A stretch of 51,241 bases of DNA from Bog-366 sp964501985. Its GTDB lineage: Bacteria > Acidobacteriota > Terriglobia > UBA7540. The position numbers were made by a program, and so were the translations under genes. The notes under the pieces were generated by a model. That model did not search any database. It had not been told where the DNA came from and saw nothing but the letters and a program-made list of their open reading frames with translations. The DNA lies in contig CAZCVY010000019.1 of the NCBI GenBank assembly GCA_964501985.1, positions 1-51,241 on the forward strand, in the 5' to 3' direction. Within the stretch, counting starts at the first letter, position 1. Every line of letters begins with the position of its first letter. This document shows, one piece after another, positions 1-8,700 of the stretch.

Positions 1-45
1 CTGAATTCCACGGTCGCTACCAATTAAGAGCATTATTTAGTGTAG

Positions 46-204
46 TCAACTTAGCTGTGTATGTGAAAGATGATCTGCCTGAAATTTGAAGGCTTCATTC
101 TTCAGAAAGTCATTGAGGTCTTCGTCGCCGCAATCAAAATTGGATACGTCATATTGTGCGGGATCAAAAGGTATGATTTCTAGGTCATCTAGAGACACCG
201 GCAT
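46..204 (-). pseudogene. GNAT acetyltransferase, N-terminal fragment (broken)
   Basis: The frame starts at ATG 204 and encodes 52 residues before a TGA at 46-48. It reads like the beginning of a GNAT-type acetyltransferase toxin: an FDCG..DL.DFL segment near residues 23-34 followed by an A..FQ..HLS.TQLS segment, which in intact relatives runs straight into the acetyl-CoA-binding core. Here a stop follows TQLS at once; a +1 shift recovers only a few plausible residues (TTL) before another stop. The frame overlaps the 3' end of the small upstream gene by 20 bases, an arrangement typical of coupled toxin-antitoxin genes. The rest of the gene is either lost or outside the window. The family call rests on a short motif and is moderate. 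Confidence 0.5.
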
Positions 205-376
205 AGGTGGAAGATAATCTTGGCTTCTTCCTTTCAGCGGACTTGCTAGCTTCGGCTACAGACTCAAGCCAACGCAGACGATCAGCGGATACAGGCTCAT
301 TCATACGCATGTCATCTAGAAACACTTCTGCATCCTTACCGGTCACTATAGGTGTTGCTTCGATTGGGCGTGCCAT
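185..376 (-). CDS. Small antitoxin-like protein upstream of GNAT fragment
   Basis: A 63-residue protein beginning MARPIEATPIVTGKDAE. The ATG at 376 is preferred over one 18 bases upstream because it has an AGGGGAAAG ribosome-binding site at good distance. The sequence is charged and helical, with a Lys/Arg-rich tail, and shows no membrane segment. Its stop overlaps the start of the GNAT fragment by 20 bases, so the two were probably translated together. Small proteins with this kind of N-terminus commonly precede GNAT toxins, so an antitoxin role is inferred from context, not from a recognised DNA-binding fold. With the partner broken, it may be a relic. Confidence 0.55.
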   Translation of the reverse strand: MARPIEATPIVTGKDAEVFLDDMRMNEPVSADRLRWLESVAEASKSAERKKPRLSSTYAGVSR

Positions 377-513
377 AATACTTTCCCCTGCCACCGTTTG
401 GAATTAACGCGATTACTTATGACAGCAATAGCGCATTCCTGCGAGCGGGCTTGGTATAATACGAAGCGTAGGTTTGTCAAGAGAAATTTTCAACTTGACA
501 GCCGTCCTATGGC

Positions 514-810
514 CTACAGTCCGACTTTATCAAACATTTCCTCGATTGTCCACACGTGGTCAGTAATTCCAGCTTCCATCGCGGGCGTCACTCTCAGTGT
601 TTGATGCACCCGGCAAAAATTGTAGTGCATCGTGTAGAGCGCAACCGAATAGGCGTGGTTTTCGATATTCGAGAAGGCGTTGGTCAGGCGGGTAAAGCGG
701 CGCATGGTCATCCGCATATTCAAATTCTGTCTCTCGATAAAACTGGTCGAGATGTGCTCAGGGTCGGGATTGCCCGTGATCTTCTTCACTTTGCCCAACA
801 CGGCTGGATG
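514..810 (-). pseudogene. IS1-type transposase, C-terminal remnant
   Basis: Translated on the minus strand, this stretch carries a block with the motif order ERQNL.MRM, MRRFTRLTNAFS, a YNFCR.H.TLR motif and TPAMEAG, ending near DHVW.IEE. That order is characteristic of the C-terminal half of IS1-like transposases. The match starts near position 810 and everything upstream in the frame (up to 1050) is unrelated: it lies antisense to the Xre gene. The N-terminal DNA-binding domain and most of the DDE core are missing, and one residue appears deleted after NAFS. No terminal inverted repeats were identified. This is a dead fragment. Confidence 0.7.
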
Positions 811-821
811 ATGTATGATGT

Positions 822-850
822 CATTTTGCCCATGATTGTATGGCAAAATG
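822..850. promoter_or_regulatory. Perfect inverted repeat upstream of Xre antitoxin (operator candidate)
   Basis: CATTTTGCC at 822-830 and its exact reverse complement GGCAAAATG at 842-850 are separated by 11 bases. The repeat ends 17 bases before the antitoxin start at 868, where autoregulating Xre/RES operons keep their operators. No T-run follows, so a terminator is less likely. Confidence 0.55.
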
Positions 851-867
851 TAGATAGAGGGAGGGTT

Positions 868-1287
868 ATGAATACCGCCAACGTCCAGATCGGTGATTGG
901 CTCGGAGTGCCGCCTCCGGCAACGGAGAGCGAAATTCTGCGCATCGTCGAAGGGCGACTCGCCCCCAGCATCATCAATCGGTTGGTCGACCTGGGACTTG
1001 AGAGGCCCGAGATCGATGCCACCATCATCCCTCGACGAACCCTTCAACATCGCAGGTCGCGTCGTGAAAAGCTGACGATTGAGGAAACTGACCGTGTGCT
1101 CCGCGTCATTCGTGCGCTTTCGTTGGCAGAGTCCGTTTATGCAACTCGAGAGAGAGCCTTAAGCTGGCTGCGCCGACACCATGCTCGGCTCGGTGGCCGC
1201 ACGCCGCTTTCGCTTTTGGGGACGGATACGGGCAGCCGGATTGTGGAAGAGTTGTTGCTTCAAATTGACGAAGGCATGTTCATCTGA
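868..1287 (+). CDS. Xre/MbcA/ParS-type antitoxin
   Basis: A 139-residue protein that should neutralise the RES toxin encoded immediately downstream and repress the operon. The ATG at 868 is chosen because a GAGGGAGGG Shine-Dalgarno lies a few bases upstream and the protein then has the usual length; the frame is open further upstream (to 556) but runs antisense through the IS remnant. The N-terminal two thirds is helical (Xre-like). The C-terminus has the toxin-binding signature: A..WL followed by LGGRTPLSLL and a final VEELLLQIDEGMFI-like helix, which matches the MbcA/ParS family end. The stop overlaps the toxin start in a TGATG junction, indicating translational coupling. Confidence 0.85.
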   Translation: MNTANVQIGDWLGVPPPATESEILRIVEGRLAPSIINRLVDLGLERPEIDATIIPRRTLQHRRSRREKLTIEETDRVLRVIRALSLAESVYATRERALSWLRRHHARLGGRTPLSLLGTDTGSRIVEELLLQIDEGMFI

Positions 1288-1727
1288 TGACCCTGTGGAG
1301 GATCAGCCGCCATCGCGACCTCAAGGGAGTAGGCGGCCTGAAGGTTCCGGGCCGCTGGCACCATGCGGGCCAGCCAGTTGTCTACCTCGCTCAGAGTCCC
1401 GCCTCGGCGTTACTGGAGGTGTGTGTTCACACTAGCGCAAATGACATACCGCCGGAATTCGTGCTCCTGAAAATAGACGGGCCGGACCAACATTTTTCCG
1501 TCATTACGCTTGGTGACCTGCCTAAGAATTGGAGACTCCGCTACGAAGTAACTCGAGATCTTGGCACGGCGTGGCTGCGAAAGAAGGAAACCGTCTTGCT
1601 ACAAATCCCCAGCGCGATCGTGCCGGAGACCGCGAATTATCTATTCAATCCACTCCATCCCGGCGCAGAAAAGTTTCGCATTGCCGCAAGATTCTCCTAT
1701 CCGTTCGACGCGCGTCTCAAAAAGTAG
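1287..1727 (+). CDS. RES-domain toxin (NAD+-degrading)
   Basis: A 146-residue RES-family protein. Members of this family deplete NAD+ (phosphorylase or glycohydrolase activity) and are held inactive by the cognate Xre antitoxin. The family signature is visible at residues 15-45: GG...PGRW...G.PVVYL..S.A.ALLE, including Arg23, Tyr33 and Glu44, which occupy the positions of the conserved catalytic Arg, Tyr and Glu. The protein is full length, with the usual F..NP.HP segment near the C-terminus. The start codon overlaps the antitoxin stop. A perfect 10-bp hairpin lies about 50 bases downstream. Confidence 0.87.
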   Translation: MTLWRISRHRDLKGVGGLKVPGRWHHAGQPVVYLAQSPASALLEVCVHTSANDIPPEFVLLKIDGPDQHFSVITLGDLPKNWRLRYEVTRDLGTAWLRKKETVLLQIPSAIVPETANYLFNPLHPGAEKFRIAARFSYPFDARLKK

Positions 1728-1778
1728 CCTGCTCCCTACGCTCCACTTCGAGTCGAAAACGACGATGAGCGACCGTAG

Positions 1779-1805
1779 CGCAGACCTCCGCCGTTGAGGT
1801 CTGCG
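1779..1805 (+). terminator. Hairpin downstream of the RES toxin
   Basis: CGCAGACCTC and GAGGTCTGCG form a perfect 10-bp stem with a 7-base loop, followed by the pyrimidine-rich CTCTTCTT. There is no clean T-run, so it may be a weak terminator or a REP-like hairpin. The rest of the 1728-1921 gap shows no gene. Confidence 0.45.
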
Positions 1806-1921
1806 GCTCTTCTTGCGAAGAACCTCCAATCCTGCCGATGCAAGCCTACTTGGATTTGGGAGCTATTTGGTCTTGTGTTATGGCACCCTGCTTGCTGTAG
1901 AATGAGATGTGAGGTGATGAA

Positions 1922-2284
1922 GTGCGGCGCGTTGTTTATCTTTTGCTCACCGTCTTTTTGGTGCAGCTCTCCGGCCTGAGGGCTTTCTGTGTGCCGAGGC
2001 ACGGTCAGGCGCACGCGTGCTGCCCCGCGAGCACGAAGACAACGCTTCCCAATTCTTCCTCGCTTCCGGATTGCTGCATCGCCTCCGTTTTGAATTTTCA
2101 GGGGTCCATCACCGAGATCCGCAATCCCGACCGACCGTCGGAATTAACAGCTCGAAATGGGATGGTTGCAGCTCCCATGGCCGTGCCCATGGTTGCACCC
2201 ACCTCTCCGGCGCCGCAGCCCGCGCTGCTTGCAAGCTCTCCTCCCCGAAGTCCACTTTCCCAATCCTGCTTGCTTCTGATCTAA
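1922..2284 (+). CDS. Small exported Cys-containing protein, first gene of the metal-efflux operon
   Basis: A 120-residue protein starting at GTG 1922, with GAGGTGAT as ribosome-binding site. The N-terminus (RRVVYLLLTVFLVQLSGLRAF) is a clear signal peptide or membrane anchor. The mature part has clustered Cys residues (ACCP, DCC) and a Pro/Ala/Ser-rich C-terminus without obvious fold. No family was recognised. Its place at the head of a CusCBA-like operon and its cysteine pairs suggest a periplasmic metal-binding or metal-sensing accessory protein; that is inference from context. The gap to the channel gene is 156 bases. Confidence 0.55.
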   Translation: MRRVVYLLLTVFLVQLSGLRAFCVPRHGQAHACCPASTKTTLPNSSSLPDCCIASVLNFQGSITEIRNPDRPSELTARNGMVAAPMAVPMVAPTSPAPQPALLASSPPRSPLSQSCLLLI

Positions 2285-2440
2285 AACTCTCCTTCAACGC
2301 TAAGCCCAAAGTGCCGGTCCCTGCCCGCAAAGGCATTCGGGCAATTCTCTACATTTGCGTTCAATGACAGCGCCCAGCGGCTAGTGACTGCTGGCGAGAA
2401 TAGCTCTTGGCCACGATGGTGTTGCCACGGAGAGTTGAAA

Positions 2441-3745
2441 ATGAAACGGAATCTATCTTTTCTCATAATGACCCTCATCTGCATTGGTGCACCCGTGTGG
2501 GTTTTCTCGCAGTCAACGCCTGCACGTGACGCCGAGGCGGGCCCTCCACTGAGCCTGGCCACGCTGGTGAAGGAAGCAACGGAACGCAACCCGGAAGTTC
2601 TAGCCGCGCGCCGAGCTGTGGATGCCAAAAGGGCGCGGGTTCCGCAGGCCGGCGCCTGGCCGGACCCCACGGTTTCCCTCAGCTATGGAGGCAACGCGCT
2701 GCCGCCGTTCACGGTCATGCGCGCCGACCCCTCCAGCGCCCGGCAGTTCATGGCGGAACAGACGGTCCCCTACCCGGGCAAGACGCGGCTGCGCACAGAA
2801 ATCGCCACTCGCGATGCCGACGCCGAGACGCTCGCGTACGAGGCCGCGGCGAGACGCGTTGCGGCGGAAGTGAGGCGAGCTTACTTCGACCTCGCGTACA
2901 TCGATCGCGGCCTTGCGATTTTGCACAAGGACCGGGAGGTACTCGAGGGATTCGAGAAGGCTGCCGAGATCCGCTACTCGGTGGGCAAAGCCGCGCAGCA
3001 GGACGTTTTGCGCGCGCAATTGGAAGTTACTCGCCTGTCGCAGCGGGAGACGATGCTCAACCAGCAGCGGCGCACGCTCGAGGCGCAACTGAACAGCCTG
3101 CGCAATGTTCCCATGGACTCACCCCTCGGGACGCCCGCCATTGTCCAGCCGAGCCCCTTCGCCTACACCCAGGATCAACTCGAGGGCGCGGCGCAGGCGA
3201 ACTACCCCGTCCTCAAGCAGCGCCAAACCATGGTGGAACAAGGCCGTCTTTCCATGGAGCTTGCCCGCAAGGACGTGCGCCCTGATTTCAGCGTCGGTTA
3301 CGTGTACATGCAGCGCGATGCCTTGCCGGACATGTATGGAATCACGCTCTCGACGTCGCTGCCCATCTTTCGCCATCGCAAGCAGGACATGGTTATCGCC
3401 GAGGCAGCCGCCAACCTGGAATCCGCGCGGCAGATGCAAGCGAACGAACTCACCGTGCTGCGCTACCAGGTGCAACAGGATTTCCTGGAAGTTCAGGCCA
3501 CGGAGCAGCTCCTAAAACTGTATTCGCAGGGGATTGCGCCGCAATCGTCGCTGACGCTGGAATCCTCCGTCAACAGCTATGAAACCGGTGGAGTGGACTT
3601 TCTAAACGTGCTCAGCAATTTTCAGGCGGTCATCGACTCGGAGCTCGATTACCACATGCAGGTTGCAAATCATGAAAAGGCTCTGGCACGACTTGAGGAA
3701 GTGACGGGGCTGAATTTGATTCAGGAGGGAGAGGGGTCGAAATGA
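2441..3745 (+). CDS. TolC-like outer-membrane efflux channel (CusC/CzcC type)
   Basis: A 434-residue outer-membrane factor that would form the exit duct of the tripartite metal pump encoded downstream. The start at MKRNLSF (2441) is chosen because a signal peptide begins there (cleavage near FSQ, residue 24) and GGAGAG precedes it; the open frame extends 57 bases upstream without signal character. Two OEP-type repeats are visible: long heptad-rich helices around residues 60-200 (ARRAV.AKRARVPQAG, ..ETLAYEAAARRVAAEVRRAY) and again around 270-420, with amphipathic strands between. Its stop is TGA at 3743-3745. The adaptor gene follows only after a 548-base repeat-filled gap, which is unusual inside such an operon. 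Confidence 0.87.
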   Translation: MKRNLSFLIMTLICIGAPVWVFSQSTPARDAEAGPPLSLATLVKEATERNPEVLAARRAVDAKRARVPQAGAWPDPTVSLSYGGNALPPFTVMRADPSSARQFMAEQTVPYPGKTRLRTEIATRDADAETLAYEAAARRVAAEVRRAYFDLAYIDRGLAILHKDREVLEGFEKAAEIRYSVGKAAQQDVLRAQLEVTRLSQRETMLNQQRRTLEAQLNSLRNVPMDSPLGTPAIVQPSPFAYTQDQLEGAAQANYPVLKQRQTMVEQGRLSMELARKDVRPDFSVGYVYMQRDALPDMYGITLSTSLPIFRHRKQDMVIAEAAANLESARQMQANELTVLRYQVQQDFLEVQATEQLLKLYSQGIAPQSSLTLESSVNSYETGGVDFLNVLSNFQAVIDSELDYHMQVANHEKALARLEEVTGLNLIQEGEGSK

Positions 3746-4293
3746 ATCGTTTGTTATGTGAACTCGCTCGGGCACAAGAACACACGGCCCTCTCCCGTGG
3801 GGAGAGGGTACCCGAAGGAGGAGGGGGGGCGAGGGGTCTCTTGGGCACCGCGGCCGTCCACACAGAATGTTTCTGCCGCCCCTCCGGGGCTCGCCACTCT
3901 TATGCGCATCTTTCCCCACGGCTTACGCCGTGGGCTGCAATGTGTCATGCGTGTCCAAAACAAGATCTGGCCATCAGTCGACGACCTGCGGCTTCGCCGC
4001 TTGCTATGCGGAAAGGCTGCGCCTTTCCGTCGCCGCAGGTTCTCTCCGTCCTCGTTCGTGCCGCGTGGAAGGCTATGCATTCCGCGCGGCACGAACGAGG
4101 GGTTAAGGGGTCAAATCAGCCGAAAAGGCGGAGCCTTTTCGCACAGCAAGGGGCGAAGCCCGACGCAAAAGCAGGCGCAGCCAGCCCGCGTAGCAAGCGG
4201 CAGAGCCGCAGGTCCTCGGTCGATGCGAAGCTTTTGTTTTGGACACGAGTGACGATCAGTCGCCCCCTGCGGGGGCTTGAGGAGATGTTTCCC
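3746..4293. repeat. Large nested inverted-repeat element inside the efflux operon
   Basis: This gap between channel and adaptor genes is packed with palindromes. An outer pair, GTGTCCAAAA at 3951 and TTTTGGACAC at 4237-4246, opens into extended imperfect arms that share an ACCTGCGGCT.CGCCGCTTGCT block in opposite orientation. In the centre CTCGTTCGTGCCGCG (4051-4065) is matched exactly by its reverse complement at 4085-4099. A CCCTCTCCC/GGGAGAGGG hairpin lies at about 3788-3808 and a CCCACGG/CCGTGGG hairpin at about 3916-3934. The frame of the adaptor stays open through the whole stretch, but the translation is low-complexity and has no protein character. It resembles a MITE or compound REP element. 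Confidence 0.75.
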
Positions 4294-5628
4294 ATGAAAC
4301 CAATCATTGTTTGTCGCCAGTTTATGGTGGCGGCAGTTGTTCTTGCCGCCCTTTCGATTGCGCCGCCGTTGCGGGGGGAGGCCCGCGAACACAACTCGAT
4401 CCGGCATCGATTCACCTCAGCGCTGTTCACCCTAGTGGCGAGGGTGGAGGCGGGAGGCCAAGCAAATCCCGGCGAGGGAAAGATTCTCTTTTACCAGGAC
4501 GCGATGAATCCTTCGTATCACTCGGACAAGCCCGGCCTGGCGCCAGACGGGATGAAACTCGTGCCGGTTTATGCCACGGACGTGCCGGCGGCTTCGCTTC
4601 CTCGGGGGAGTGTGCAAATCAACCCAGCCCGCCAGCAGCTCATGGGAGTCACGAGCGCATCGGCAGCATACCGGACGATTGACCGGGTCATTCGCGCCAC
4701 GGGCGAAGTCGAAATCGACGAAACCCGCATCTCGAGTGTCAGCACGAAATTTAGTGGCTGGGTGCAGAAGGTCTTCGTGGATTCCAGCTTTCAGCACGTC
4801 ACCAAGGGGGAACCTCTTTTTACGGTCTATAGTCCCGACCTTCTGGCCGCTGAACAAGAGTATTTGCTCGCCCTCAAGGCAGGCAAAACGCTGGGGCAGA
4901 GCTCCCTTGTGGAAGTGAGCGCGGGTGGAGCGAGTCTGCTGGAAGCCGCGCGCCTAAAGCTCTCTTTGTTGGACGTGACACCCGACCAGATCCGTGATCT
5001 CGAGGTGACAGGTAAGCCGAATCGGGAGTTCACGATCTACTCGCCTGGCGAAGGCCATGTGCTCGAGCGCAAAGTTTTTCCCAATCAATATGTCACGCCC
5101 GAGGCTGAACTCTACAAGATCGTGGACCACAGCACAATCTGGATTTATGCGGAAATTCGCGAACCGGACGTCCCCTACGTGAGCGAGGGCCAGGAAGCAG
5201 TGGTAACGGCGGAGGCGTTTCCCGGCCAGAAACTCAAAGGGCGCGTGAGCTTCGTCGAGCCGCACATGATGGAAGAAACCCGCACGGAACGCGTACGCAT
5301 GGAGTTTCCCAATCCCGATTTGAAGCTCGAGCCTGGGATGTTCGTTAACGTGGAGCTGCATCGCGGCCTGGGCCGGCAATTGACCGTGCCCGTCGACGCG
5401 GTTTTGGATTCGGGCGTTCATCAACGGGTGTTCATCGATCGCGGCAAAGGCGTCTTTGAGCCCCGTACCGTAACCGTGGGCGCGCGGTCGGGGGATTTCG
5501 CCGTAATCCTCAGCGGCCTTCGAGCCGGTGAGCACGTGGTGACCCGCGCCAACTTCCTGATCGACTCGGAAAGCAATATGCGCGAGTCGATGGAGGGCAT
5601 GCAGGCCGGAGAGGACCACCACCATTGA
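4294..5628 (+). CDS. RND periplasmic adaptor (CusB/CzcB type) with metal-binding N-terminus
   Basis: A 444-residue membrane-fusion protein linking the RND pump to the outer-membrane channel. The ATG at 4294 is chosen because GAGGAG lies at 4279-4284 and a signal-anchor (residues 8-28) starts directly after it; the frame is open back to 3742 but through repeat DNA. Residues 62-95 form a heavy-metal-binding segment of the YHMHP kind (FYQDAMNPSYHSDKPG...MKLVPVY). It is followed by the usual adaptor order: a barrel-sandwich half, an alpha-hairpin near 180-240, the second lipoyl half, a beta-barrel and a membrane-proximal domain near 370-430. The protein ends in a His-rich tail (EDHHH), plausible as an extra metal ligand. 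Confidence 0.87.
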   Translation: MKPIIVCRQFMVAAVVLAALSIAPPLRGEAREHNSIRHRFTSALFTLVARVEAGGQANPGEGKILFYQDAMNPSYHSDKPGLAPDGMKLVPVYATDVPAASLPRGSVQINPARQQLMGVTSASAAYRTIDRVIRATGEVEIDETRISSVSTKFSGWVQKVFVDSSFQHVTKGEPLFTVYSPDLLAAEQEYLLALKAGKTLGQSSLVEVSAGGASLLEAARLKLSLLDVTPDQIRDLEVTGKPNREFTIYSPGEGHVLERKVFPNQYVTPEAELYKIVDHSTIWIYAEIREPDVPYVSEGQEAVVTAEAFPGQKLKGRVSFVEPHMMEETRTERVRMEFPNPDLKLEPGMFVNVELHRGLGRQLTVPVDAVLDSGVHQRVFIDRGKGVFEPRTVTVGARSGDFAVILSGLRAGEHVVTRANFLIDSESNMRESMEGMQAGEDHHH

Positions 5629-5644
5629 CCGGGTTGGAGGATTT

Positions 5645-5710
5645 TTCAACTCCTTCAACTGTTTCAACTAATTCAACTAGTTGAAAAAGTCGAAAAGTTG
5701 AAGAGTTAAA
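5645..5710. repeat. Tandem TTCAACT array with inverted half
   Basis: Four TTCAACT heptamers repeat with an exact 9-base period (5645, 5654, 5663, 5672). They are followed by four copies of the reverse complement or near variants: AGTTGAA 5679, AGTCGAA 5688, AGTTGAA 5696 and AGTTAAA 5704. The two halves can fold into one long hairpin between the adaptor stop and the pump start, just upstream of the pump's ribosome-binding site (TAGGAGC). Confidence 0.8.
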
Positions 5711-5735
5711 AGAGGCCCCGATAGGAGCACCACCC

Positions 5736-8700
5736 GTGATTCATAAAATCATCGATTTTTCGGCGAGAAACAAATTCCTGGTTTTCCTCCTGGTGGGAGT
5801 TGCGGTTGCCACCGGGTGGTGGTCACTGCAAAACGTGCCGCTGGACGCGATTCCCGACCTTTCCGACACGCAGGTCATCATCTACTCACGCTGGGACCGC
5901 AGCCCTGACATCATGGAAGACCAGGTCACCTATCCCATCATCACAGCGCTGCTGGGCGCGCCTCACGTCAAGGACATCCGCGGTTTTTCCGACTTTGGCT
6001 ACTCCTACGTTTACATTATTTTCGACGAAGGCACGGACATCTATTGGGCACGCTCGCGCACGCTGGAGTATCTCTCCAAAATCACCCCTCGCCTTCCCTC
6101 CGGCGTACAGACGGAACTGGGGCCTGACGCCACCTCGATCGGCTGGGTGTTTCAGTACGCGCTGGTGGATACCACCGGAAAGCAGAGCCTGGACGAACTG
6201 CGTTCCTACCAGGACTGGTACCTGCGCTATTACCTCGAGAGCGTTCCGGGAGTGGCGGAAGTTGCGCCCATCGGCGGCTTGGTGCGGCAGTACCAGATCC
6301 AGGTGGACCCCTACAAGCTGGCGGAATACAAAATTCCCCTGATGAAAGTACTGGAGGCGGTGCGCGCCAGCAATAACGACGTCGGTGGACGCCTGGTGGA
6401 ATTCGCCAGCCGCGAATATATGGTCCGCGGGCGCGGTTATGCGCGCTCGCTCGACGACTTGCGAAGCATCGTGGTGGGAGGCGATGCGCGGCGGGGAGTG
6501 CCCATCACAGTCAATGACATTGGCCAGGTCACGCTCGGCCCCGACATTCGCCGCGGAGTTGCGGACCTGGATGGCAAGGGAGACGTGGTGGGCGGCGTGG
6601 TGATCATGCGTTCCGGCGAGAATGCTCTGCGCGTGATCGACCGCGTAAAGGCCAAGCTGAATCAAATCCAACCCTCGCTGCCTCCGGGCGTGAGGGTTGT
6701 CTCCACCTACGACCGGTCGGAACTGATTTTGAAATCGATCCACACACTGAAGCACACCCTGCTTGAGGAAGTCGGCATTGTCAGCCTCGTGATTTTGGTT
6801 TTCCTGTGGCACATCCCCAGCGCTCTCATTCCCATTCTGACGATTCCCATTACGGTGCTGATCGCGTTCATTCCCATGAAAGCGATTGGAGTGACTTCCA
6901 ACATCATGTCGCTGGGGGGAATTGCCATCGCCATCGGCGCCATGGTGGACGCAGCCATCGTGGTGGTGGAGCAAACGCACAAGAAGCTGGAGATCTGGGA
7001 AGCAGAGGGTCGCAAACGTGATTATCACGCTGTGGTCATCGAAGCTATCCAGGAAGTCGCCCCTGCCAGCTTCTTCTCGCTGCTGGTCATCGCGGTTTCG
7101 TTTACGCCCATCTTCGCGCTGGAAGCGCAGGAAGGAAGGCTGTTCAAGCCCCTTGCCTTCACCAAGAATTTTTCCATGGCGATCGCGGCCGTGCTCGCGA
7201 TCACGCTTGACCCTGCCCTGCGGCTGCTTTTCACTCACGCCACTTCCTTTAACTTCCGCCCGCGTTTTTTGGCCCGCATCGCCAATGCTGTCCTGGTGGG
7301 GAAAATTCTCCCGGAGGAAAGACACCCGATCAGCCGCGTGCTGATCAAGTTATATCGCCCCGTAGTGGAAATGACCGTGCGCCTGCGGTGGATCGTGATC
7401 GGCGCGGCTATTGCTGCCGTCGTGCTGACGGTTCCAGTTTTCCAGCGCCTGGGTTCGGAATTCATGCCGCCGCTCAACGAAGGCACATTGCTCTACATGC
7501 CTACCACGCTGCCGGGCATCTCGCTGGCAGAGGCGCAGCGGCTCCTGGAAATCCAGGATCGTATCCTCAAAACTTTTCCGGAGGTTGAGCGCGTGTTTGG
7601 CAAGGCTGGCCGGGCGGAGACCTCCACGGACCCCGCCCCGCTTTCGATGGTGGAGACCACGGTCCTCCTGAAGCCGCAGGACCAATGGCGCAAGAAGCCG
7701 CAGTGGTATTCGAGTCGCGCCCCGGAGTGGATGCAGAAAATCTTGCGCCACGCCTGGCCCGACCGGATATCCCAGGACGACCTGGTGGACGAAATGGACC
7801 GCGCCCTGCGCATTCCCGGGACGTCGAACGCCTGGACCATGCCCATCCGCAACCGTGTGGATATGCTCACCACCGGGGTGCGCACGCCCGTCGGAGTCAA
7901 GGTGCTGGGCGCCGATCTCAATAAAATTCAGCAGATTGGCGAAGAGATTGAACATGTCCTCGCGAAAGTTCCTGGCACCCGCAGCGTTTACGCCGAGCGC
8001 GTGAGCGGCGGCTATTTCCTGGATTTCACCCTCCGCCGCGGTGAGCTGGCGCGCTATGGGTTGACCGTGGACGACGTGGAGGCTTACATCATGTCGGGGG
8101 TGGGCGGAGAGAACGTCAGTACTACTGTCGAGGGGCGGGAGCGCTACTCCGTGAACGTCCGCTACCTGCGCGATTACCGCAGCGATGTGGGCGCGCTCGC
8201 CCGCTTGCTGGTGGCCACACCCTCGGGACTGCAAATCCCCATCAGCCAGCTTGCGGACATTCATCTGGTGGAAGGGCCCAGCATGATCCGCGACGAGAAT
8301 GGTTTGCTGAGCGGATACGTCTACGTGGACGTGGCGGGGCGCGACCTGGGAAGCTATGTGGAGGAAGCGCAACACGTGGTGCGCGGACAGGTGGAATCGC
8401 ATTTGCCCGCCGGCTATAGCTTGAGCTGGAGCGGCCAGTACGAATTCCTCCAGCGCATGCGCGAACGGCTGAAGTTGGTGGTCCCGATCACCATTTTTCT
8501 GGTCTTCATCCTTCTCTACCTCAATACGAAGTCCGCAGTGAAGACGCTGATCATCTTCGCGGCAGTGCCGTTTTCCGCTGTGGGAGCCGTCTGGCTGCTT
8601 CATTGGCTGGGTTACAACATGAGCATCGCCGTCTGGGTGGGCTTGATCGCCTTGCTGGGCGTGGACGCGGAAACCGGGGTTTTCATGCTGCTCTACCTCG

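Noticed and set aside
556..867. Upstream extension of the Xre antitoxin frame
   Set aside because: It is antisense to the IS1-type transposase remnant; the start at 868 has a strong ribosome-binding site and gives the family length.
3742..4293. N-terminal extension of the adaptor protein (184 residues)
   Set aside because: The open frame crosses palindromic repeats, has no protein-like pattern, and the signal sequence with its ribosome-binding site starts at 4294.
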